NCBI GenBank assembly: GCA_009920585.1
Contig: RFZT01000124.1
Span: 1-7,035, forward strand
From: a bacterium
Lineage (GTDB): Bacteria; Verrucomicrobiota; Verrucomicrobiia; Chthoniobacterales; Terrimicrobiaceae
Direction: 5' to 3'
Length of the DNA stretch: 7,035 nucleotides
The notes beneath the pieces were generated by a model. It searched no databases, was not told the origin of the DNA, and saw only the letters and a list, made by a program, of their open reading frames with translations. The position numbers and the translations under genes were made by a program. Shown here one piece after another: positions 1-4,259 of the stretch. Each line of letters opens with the position of its first letter. Positions within the stretch are counted from its first letter, which is position 1.

Positions 1-806
1 AGGGCTTCGATGGAAATGGGTTTTTCCTCGAGATAGAGCATGCCGATTTCTTCATCGAGGTCGCACATTTGAGCGACGAGGTCATCGTAGGCGGCCTTGG
101 CTTTGTCCTTGAGATCGTCTGGAATTTCGTGAACTTCGTAGGTGGAACCCATCGAGTTGTCATCGATATAGATGATCGCTTTTTGGTTGATGACGTCGAT
201 TTGTCCCTTGAGGTAATCCTCGCGACCAAGTGGGAAAAGGATCGGCCATGCGTTGGCGCCGAGTTTGGTGCGCATGCTTTCTAGGGCGTTGTCGAAGTCA
301 GCGCCGGTACGGTCCATTTTGTTAACAAAGGCGATGCGTGGCACGCCGTATTTGGTGGCTTGGCGCCAGACGGTCTCGGACTGTGGTTGCACGCCGGCTA
401 CTCCGCAGAATACGGCGATGGCGCCGTCCAACACACGAAGGGAGCGCTCGACCTCAGCCGTGAAATCCACGTGGCCGGGGGTGTCAATGATGTTGACGCG
501 CATTTTGATGCCGGAATAGGCCTTGTAAATACCCTCTTCTGGGCGCTGCATCCAGGAGCAGGTCGTGGCAGCCGAAGTGATCGTGATGCCGCGCTCGCGT
601 TCTTGCTCCATCCAATCGGTGACCGTCGTACCTTCATGCACTTCACCGATTTTGTGAATCATTCCGGTGTAGAAAAGAATGCGCTCGGTGAGGGTCGTTT
701 TACCGGCATCGATATGTGCGGCGATGCCGATGTTGCGTGTGCGCTCGAGCGGGAAGGCTCGGTTTGGTGAATTCAGGTTAGTAACGGACTCGGTCGTGGC
801 TGCCAT
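1..806 (-). CDS. fusA: Elongation factor G, N-terminal part (3' end outside window)
   Basis: EF-G is the ribosomal translocase GTPase. It moves tRNAs and mRNA after peptide-bond formation and acts with RRF in ribosome recycling, in the cytoplasm. The first 268 residues are visible (full EF-G is about 700). They cover the G domain and much of its G' insert. All GTPase motifs are intact: P-loop AHIDAGKT at 30-37, switch I RGITI at 72-76, DTPGH at 108-112 and NKMD at 162-165. QPQSETVWRQA (140-150) is also typical of EF-G. The ATG at 804-806 is the only Met before the P-loop. It gives an N-terminal extension about ten residues longer than the E. coli protein, ending PLERTRNIGI. No Shine-Dalgarno is seen; the leader just upstream is A-rich. 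The gene follows rpsL and rpsG as in the str operon but is separated from rpsG by a terminator and its own candidate promoter. Family assignment is secure. Paralogue status cannot be judged fully from a fragment, but the location favours the main EF-G. Confidence 0.97.
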   Translation of the reverse strand, partial: MAATTESVTNLNSPNRAFPLERTRNIGIAAHIDAGKTTLTERILFYTGMIHKIGEVHEGTTVTDWMEQERERGITITSAATTCSWMQRPEEGIYKAYSGIKMRVNIIDTPGHVDFTAEVERSLRVLDGAIAVFCGVAGVQPQSETVWRQATKYGVPRIAFVNKMDRTGADFDNALESMRTKLGANAWPILFPLGREDYLKGQIDVINQKAIIYIDDNSMGSTYEVHEIPDDLKDKAKAAYDDLVAQMCDLDEEIGMLYLEEKPISIEA

Positions 807-835
807 AGTTTTATTTTTAGTAGAAAGAGATGGAA

Positions 836-864
836 AAATTAGGTTTTTGTGTCCTCGGGGTCAA
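836..864 (-). promoter_or_regulatory. Candidate sigma70-type promoter for fusA
   Basis: On the minus strand, TTGACC (859-864, five of six to consensus) is followed after exactly 17 bases by TAATTT (836-841, three of six). Transcription would start near 829, giving a leader of roughly 23 bases before the fusA ATG at 806. The site lies immediately downstream of the rpsG terminator, where a promoter would be needed if termination is efficient. The -35 and the spacing are good and the -10 is weak. This is a motif match read by eye. Confidence 0.55.
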
Positions 865-907
865 TGGAGAATCAGGTAGGTGTTCTCTGGAGATCCCTCT
901 TTTGGTG

Positions 908-951
908 AAAAAAAAGAGGGCGGTTATTTCATTTCTGAATTAACCGCCCTC
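908..951 (-). terminator. Intrinsic terminator after rpsG
   Basis: A perfect 11-bp stem is formed by 916-926 (GAGGGCGGTTA on the plus strand) and 941-951. Inside the apical loop, a T/T mismatch is followed by four further pairs (928-931 with 936-939) closed by a TTTC tetraloop. On the minus strand the stem is followed directly by eight T residues (908-915), the classical rho-independent arrangement. It starts 12 bases past the rpsG stop codon and precedes fusA. In the plus direction only a short, displaced T5 (959-963) follows, so activity that way would be weak. Confidence 0.9.
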
Positions 952-963
952 CGGTACATTTTT

Positions 964-1437
964 CTACCAGCGGAAGTGAGCGAACGCACGGTTGGCCTGA
1001 GCCATTTTGTGCATGTCGTCACGCTTCTTGATCGCGTTGCCTTGACCGGCTGCGGCGTCTTTGAGTTCGTAAGCAAGGGCGTTTTCCATTGGGACGCCTT
1101 TGCGGTTGTTGGCAAAGGTGACGAGCCAACGCATGGCGAGAGCCACTTGGCGGTCGGCTGGAACTTCCATCGGAACTTGATAGGTGGATCCACCAACGCG
1201 GCGGGATTTGACTTCGAGGCGTGGTTTCACGTTCTCGATGGCTTTGTTGAGGGTCTCGAGAGGATCAACCGTGTCGCTGCCTTCGCGGCTCTTATCGATT
1301 GCGGTGTAAACGATGCGCTCGGCGATGGATTTTTTGCCTGCGAGCATCACAGCGCTAATTAAGCGTGCAACGATCGGGCTCGCATAGCGGGCGTCTTTTT
1401 TGACCTCTTTGTGGATTACTCGGCGACGACGGGACAT
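964..1437 (-). CDS. rpsG: 30S ribosomal protein S7
   Basis: S7 is a primary 16S rRNA-binding protein that nucleates assembly of the 30S head and lies near the E-site tRNA and the mRNA exit. The 157-residue product matches bacterial S7 in length and sequence. It opens with the basic MSRRRR segment, has the helical core AIENVKPRLEVKSRRVGGSTYQVP (about 66-89) followed by RQVALAMRWLV, and ends in HKMAQANRAFAHFRW. The core includes the beta-hairpin that reaches the E site. The ATG at 1435-1437 is at the expected start, and the stop is TAG at 964-966. The sequence upstream (AATATAAT next to the ATG) has no Shine-Dalgarno. The gene lies 46 bases after rpsL and is presumably co-transcribed with it. 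A strong intrinsic terminator follows. In E. coli S7 represses its own operon through the S12-S7 intercistronic region; the gap here is shorter, and I see no obvious equivalent structure. Confidence 0.98.
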   Translation of the reverse strand: MSRRRRVIHKEVKKDARYASPIVARLISAVMLAGKKSIAERIVYTAIDKSREGSDTVDPLETLNKAIENVKPRLEVKSRRVGGSTYQVPMEVPADRQVALAMRWLVTFANNRKGVPMENALAYELKDAAAGQGNAIKKRDDMHKMAQANRAFAHFRW

Positions 1438-1483
1438 ATTATATTCTGATTACGGATTGCTGGATTTGAAATGGATCGGTGTG

Positions 1484-1897
1484 CTATTTTTTCTTACCTT
1501 TTGCACCCTTGGTGTCTACTTGGCCGGGCTTCGGACGTTTTGCACCGTATTTCGAGCGGCTGCGACGGCGACCGTCAACCCCAAGGCTGTCGAGTGTGCC
1601 ACGAACGATGTGATATCGGACGCCAGGAAGATCTTTCACTTTGCCACCGCGAACTAGAACGATCGAGTGCTCTTGCAGATTGTGCCCTTCGCCAGGAATG
1701 TAGGCGATGACTTCTTGGCCATTCGTAAGACGAACCTTTGCCACCTTGCGGAGAGCGGAGTTTGGCTTCTTCGGTGTGCGGGTCATAACTTGCACGCAAA
1801 CGCCACGGCGCTGTGGGCAGTTCACCAAAGCTGGTGATTTCGACTTGACCTTGATTTTTAAGCGTCCTTTGCGGACGAGTTGATTAATTGTGGGCAT
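1484..1897 (-). CDS. rpsL: 30S ribosomal protein S12
   Basis: S12 sits at the decoding centre of the 30S subunit and controls translational accuracy; it is the classic streptomycin-resistance locus. The 137-residue product carries the hallmark segments TPKKPNSALRK (41-51), GGEGHNLQEH-like PGEGHNLQEH (68-77) and VKDLPGVRYH (87-96). Lys43 and Lys88, the positions most often changed in streptomycin-resistant mutants, are both present, so the protein looks wild type there. Asp89 is the residue that RimO beta-methylthiolates in E. coli. The C-terminus has a Lys/Gly-rich tail of about a dozen residues beyond the E. coli protein, as in many bacteria. The ATG is at 1895-1897 and the stop is TAG at 1484-1486. 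A partial Shine-Dalgarno (AGG, 7 bases before the ATG) is the only plausible one in this window. It is the first gene of the unit, and rpsG follows after 46 bases. Confidence 0.98.
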   Translation of the reverse strand: MPTINQLVRKGRLKIKVKSKSPALVNCPQRRGVCVQVMTRTPKKPNSALRKVAKVRLTNGQEVIAYIPGEGHNLQEHSIVLVRGGKVKDLPGVRYHIVRGTLDSLGVDGRRRSRSKYGAKRPKPGQVDTKGAKGKKK

Positions 1898-1992
1898 TTA
1901 TAAACCTGATTTTATGATTCGCGGCATATGGCGGGAGAACGAGCGGCGGTCTGCGGCTGGCGAAGTCCCCCATCACCTTGCGGGAGTGGAGG

Positions 1993-2040
1993 AGGTTAGG
2001 GGGGATACAATATGTTGCAAGAAAAAAAACACATTTTTTC
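1993..2040 (-). promoter_or_regulatory. Candidate rpsL-rpsG promoter with UP-like A/T tract
   Basis: On the minus strand, TTGCAA (2015-2020) is followed after 16 bases by TAACCT (1993-1998). Directly upstream, at 2021-2040, lies an A-tract followed by a T-tract (GAAAAAATGTGTTTTTTTTC). This resembles the UP element that contacts the alpha subunit at strong stable-RNA and ribosomal-protein promoters. Transcription would start near 1986 and give a leader of about 90 bases. An alternative -10, TATTGT (2007-2012, four of six), lacks a matching -35. The A/T tract also forms a 7-bp inverted repeat, so it could instead be a protein-binding site. Confidence 0.4.
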
Positions 2041-2096
2041 TCGGTCTCTCAAAATTGCAGATCTTGGACTAAATCTCTGGACAATTCGGGCATCTG

Positions 2097-2102
2097 AATA
2101 AT
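2097..2102 (+). promoter_or_regulatory. Weak candidate -10 element for prmC-murA
   Basis: AATAAT matches TATAAT at five of six positions, with TG immediately before it, but no -35 is found at 16 to 18 bases. The implied leader would be only about ten bases. TACAAT at 2006-2011 is an equally good -10, also without a -35 at proper distance; it would give a leader of about 100 bases. The prmC-murA unit needs a promoter somewhere in this gap, but I cannot choose firmly between them. Confidence 0.2.
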
Positions 2103-2118
2103 CCTGCAAGCCGCTTTG

Positions 2119-2955
2119 ATGACAACGCTAGAAGTTTTAAATGCCGCCACCTCGTATTTGGATAAACACGGGGTGGAAAGTGCCCGATTGAATGCCGAGC
2201 ATTTGCTGGCGCATGTGCTGGGTATGCGTCGACGGATTGATCTTTACCTTCAGTTTGAGCGTCCGCTTAGCGAAGGTCAGAGAGCTCCCTTGCGCGAGTT
2301 AGTCAAGCGTCGCGCGGACGGAATTCCGTTGCAGCACATTCTTGGCGAGGTTGAATTTTGTGGACGTGTTTTCAGTTGCGATGCACGGGCTTTGATTCCG
2401 CGTCCAGAGACGGAACTTCTGGTTGAGTTGGTCTTGAAGGAATCCGGCGCTGCTGCGTCTATCCTCGATGTCGCGACGGGTAGCGGGGTGATCGGATTGA
2501 GCTTGGCCCTTTCTCTCCCCGATGTCGCCGTGACGCTTTGCGATATTTCTCCGGAGGCGCTTTCTCTCGCAAGCGATAATGCCATGCGTCATGGCATCGC
2601 TGATAAAGTCACTCGAAAAGAATCGGCCTTGCTTGATGCCGTGGAGGGGATTTTCGACATCATTGTTTCGAATCCTCCCTATATTCCGACAGTCGATATT
2701 GCGACACTTTCGCGAGAGGTTCTAAACGATCCCGTGCTTGCATTGGACGGGGGAGCGGATGGTTTGAGGATTGTTGAGAGGCTCGTAGAGGCCTCGTCGC
2801 TGAAGATGTCTCCGGGCGGTTTGCTCGCCATGGAGATTGGGCACGATCAAGCCGCGCGTGTGGTTGAGATTCTGAAAGTGCATAATTTTCGGGACATCGT
2901 CGTGCATCGCGACTATCAAGACGTCGAAAGATTCGTTTTCTCACGTCATGGATAA
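2119..2955 (+). CDS. prmC: Peptide chain release factor N5-glutamine methyltransferase
   Basis: PrmC (HemK) uses S-adenosylmethionine to methylate the glutamine of the GGQ motif in release factors RF1 and RF2, which raises termination efficiency. The 278-residue length is normal for the family (E. coli 277). The N-terminal helical substrate-binding domain spans about 1-85 and ends in PLQHILGEVEF (70-80). It is followed by IPRPETE (93-99), the SAM-binding motif I ILDVATGSGVIGLSLA (115-130), the catalytic NPPY at 185-188 and ALDGGADGLRIVERL (208-222). A TTG directly precedes the ATG in frame; I chose the ATG at 2119 because an M-T-T start needs no rare initiator. No clear Shine-Dalgarno is visible. 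Its last 8 bases overlap murA. In many bacteria prmC follows prfA (RF1); here the neighbouring upstream gene is rpsL on the opposite strand, so prfA must lie elsewhere. Confidence 0.95.
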   Translation: MTTLEVLNAATSYLDKHGVESARLNAEHLLAHVLGMRRRIDLYLQFERPLSEGQRAPLRELVKRRADGIPLQHILGEVEFCGRVFSCDARALIPRPETELLVELVLKESGAAASILDVATGSGVIGLSLALSLPDVAVTLCDISPEALSLASDNAMRHGIADKVTRKESALLDAVEGIFDIIVSNPPYIPTVDIATLSREVLNDPVLALDGGADGLRIVERLVEASSLKMSPGGLLAMEIGHDQAARVVEILKVHNFRDIVVHRDYQDVERFVFSRHG

Positions 2956-4207
2956 AATTGTGGTTCACGGGGGGCATCGCTTAAGCGGCTCCGTCAAAAT
3001 AAGCGGTTCCAAAAATTCCGCTCTTCCCATTCTCGCCGCCACATTATTGACGAGCGAGCCTTGCACGATTTCGCGTGTGCCCGATCTCAGCGATATCCAC
3101 TACATGCTCACAATTCTGAGTGAGCTTGGGTGCGAAGTCGAGCGGGCCAGCGGGGTCGTAAAAATCCGAGCCGAAAAAATTCTCAGCCAGGCTCCTTATG
3201 ATATTGTTCGCAAGATGCGGGCCTCGGTCTGCGTTCTTGGACCATTGCTTGGCAGGCAAGGTGAGGCGACGGTTTCTCTTCCGGGTGGATGCGTGATCGG
3301 GGATCGACCGATTGATTTGCACCTTCGGGGATTTGAGGCCTTAGGCGCGGCTGTTCGTGTCACGGGCGGGGACGTGAAGGTTTTGGCGCCGAAGCTCCGC
3401 GGTGCGACGATTTCTCTTCGCAGTAAATTCGGTTCGACCGTTCTTGGAACGGACAATGTCATGATGGCTGCCGTGCTGGCGGACGGTGTCACGATTATTG
3501 ATGGGGCTGCTGAAGAACCTGAAGTCGTCGATCTCGCCAATTTCCTGATCGCTATGGGGGCGAAAATCGAAGGTGCCGGCACGAGAAAAATTATCATCGA
3601 GGGCGTCAAGGAACTCCACGGCGCGGAGCATGAAGTCATCCCTGACCGCATCGAGGCGGGTACATTTTTGGCTGCTGCGGCGATTGCCGGTGATCACGTC
3701 CGACTGCTTCGAGTGAACCCACTCCATTTGAAAGCGGTGATCGATCCCCTCGTTGATGCGGGATTTTTGATTGAAGCCAACGGAAACGAGATTTCGATCC
3801 GCCCTGGAGTCAAGCGCCGCCCACTCAAGCTTGATACATTGCCTTATCCGGCCTTTCCGACCGACATGCAGGCTCAGATGTGTGCCCTGCTTGCAACGAC
3901 AGAGGGAATCAGTGTCGTTACAGAAAACGTCTTCCCTCATCGATTCATGCACGTCGCCGAACTCAAGCGCATGGGTGCCGATATCGATCTTCAGGGGGCG
4001 ACCTTGGTGATCAAGGGAGTTCCGCAACTCAGTGGCGCACCGGTGATGGCGAGCGACCTGAGGGCTTCTGCGGCACTCGTTCTTGCCGGACTTCAGGCTG
4101 ATGGTGTCACCGAAGTGAATCGGGTTTACCACATTGATCGCGGCTACGAGTCCATCGATGAAAAACTGAATGGTCTAGGCGCTCAAATTGAGCGTATGAA
4201 GGCCTGA
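2948..4207 (+). CDS. murA: UDP-N-acetylglucosamine 1-carboxyvinyltransferase
   Basis: MurA transfers enolpyruvate from PEP to UDP-GlcNAc, the first committed cytoplasmic step of peptidoglycan synthesis. The 419-residue length equals that of E. coli MurA. It has the two-domain EPSP-synthase fold (inside-out alpha/beta barrels). Active-site residues are visible: Lys22-Asn23 in SGSKNSALP, the catalytic-loop Cys115 in LPGGCVIGDRP, Asp306 in PTDMQAQ, and Arg398 in HIDRGYESI near the C-terminus. The last two are offset by one from E. coli numbering. Cys115 is the residue alkylated by fosfomycin; its presence, rather than Asp, predicts a fosfomycin-sensitive enzyme. The start ATG lies inside the prmC 3' end, in the overlap ATGGATAA, which implies co-transcription and translational coupling. 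No independent Shine-Dalgarno is evident. The gene converges on alaS across 52 bases containing a hairpin. The presence of murA indicates that the organism makes peptidoglycan precursors. Confidence 0.98.
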   Translation: MDKIVVHGGHRLSGSVKISGSKNSALPILAATLLTSEPCTISRVPDLSDIHYMLTILSELGCEVERASGVVKIRAEKILSQAPYDIVRKMRASVCVLGPLLGRQGEATVSLPGGCVIGDRPIDLHLRGFEALGAAVRVTGGDVKVLAPKLRGATISLRSKFGSTVLGTDNVMMAAVLADGVTIIDGAAEEPEVVDLANFLIAMGAKIEGAGTRKIIIEGVKELHGAEHEVIPDRIEAGTFLAAAAIAGDHVRLLRVNPLHLKAVIDPLVDAGFLIEANGNEISIRPGVKRRPLKLDTLPYPAFPTDMQAQMCALLATTEGISVVTENVFPHRFMHVAELKRMGADIDLQGATLVIKGVPQLSGAPVMASDLRASAALVLAGLQADGVTEVNRVYHIDRGYESIDEKLNGLGAQIERMKA

Positions 4208-4249
4208 GTCGCAATCCCCGCCCGTGCATTCTCGGGCGGTTGACACGAC
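4208..4249. terminator. GC-rich hairpin between convergent murA and alaS
   Basis: CCGCCCG (4218-4224) pairs with CGGGCGG (4233-4239) around an 8-base loop. The stem can be extended imperfectly: CAA (4212-4214) with TTG (4240-4242), and GTCG (4208-4211) with CGAC (4246-4249), with small bulges. It sits right after the murA stop and just past the alaS stop, where a shared bidirectional terminator would be expected. Neither side has a T-run, so it is not a classical intrinsic terminator. It may work with Rho, protect 3' ends, or only slow polymerase. Confidence 0.5.
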
Positions 4250-4259
4250 CTTCAGTTAA

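Larger units (their letters stand above)
1898..2118. other. Divergent intergenic region between rpsL and prmC
   Basis: These 221 bases separate the starts of rpsL (minus) and prmC (plus) and hold no convincing gene. The part nearest rpsL (about 1925-2005) is GC-rich with runs of C and G and would be the rpsL leader. The 7-base word GCGGGAG occurs twice as a direct repeat (1931-1937 and 1980-1986). The middle (2005-2040) is AT-rich and contains the candidate rpsL promoter. The part nearest prmC (2041-2118) has only weak promoter-like words. No tRNA or recognised riboswitch was seen. Confidence 0.8.

Noticed and set aside
360..770. 136-codon open frame on the plus strand
   Set aside because: It is antisense to the EF-G GTPase domain, which is clearly the coding frame because all GTPase motifs read correctly.
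880..1362. 160-codon open frame on the plus strand
   Set aside because: It lies almost entirely antisense to rpsG and through the rpsG terminator; the opposite strand encodes an unmistakable S7, and this product resembles no family I know.
1438..1483. Possible S7 autoregulatory structure between rpsL and rpsG
   Set aside because: The gap is only 46 bases and AT-rich, and I could not draw a convincing stem in it.
2064..2069. TTGGAC as a -35 box for prmC
   Set aside because: At 17 bases downstream the sequence is CGGGCA, which does not resemble a -10, and AATAAT is 27 bases away.
1890..2072. 60-codon plus-strand frame across the rpsL-prmC gap
   Set aside because: It starts inside the rpsL start region, runs through GC-rich leader and A/T tracts, and shows no domain or initiation signal; the region reads as regulatory DNA.
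2116..2118. TTG as the prmC start
   Set aside because: An ATG follows immediately in frame, and starting one codon earlier adds nothing.
3196..3651. 151-codon open frame on the minus strand inside murA
   Set aside because: A Ser/Thr/Ala/Pro-rich shadow of the conserved murA reading frame, without recognisable motifs.
3341..4132. 263-codon open frame on the minus strand
   Set aside because: It is fully antisense to murA, whose active-site residues are all intact. Its His/Arg/Ser-rich composition fits a shadow frame, and no initiation signal is seen.
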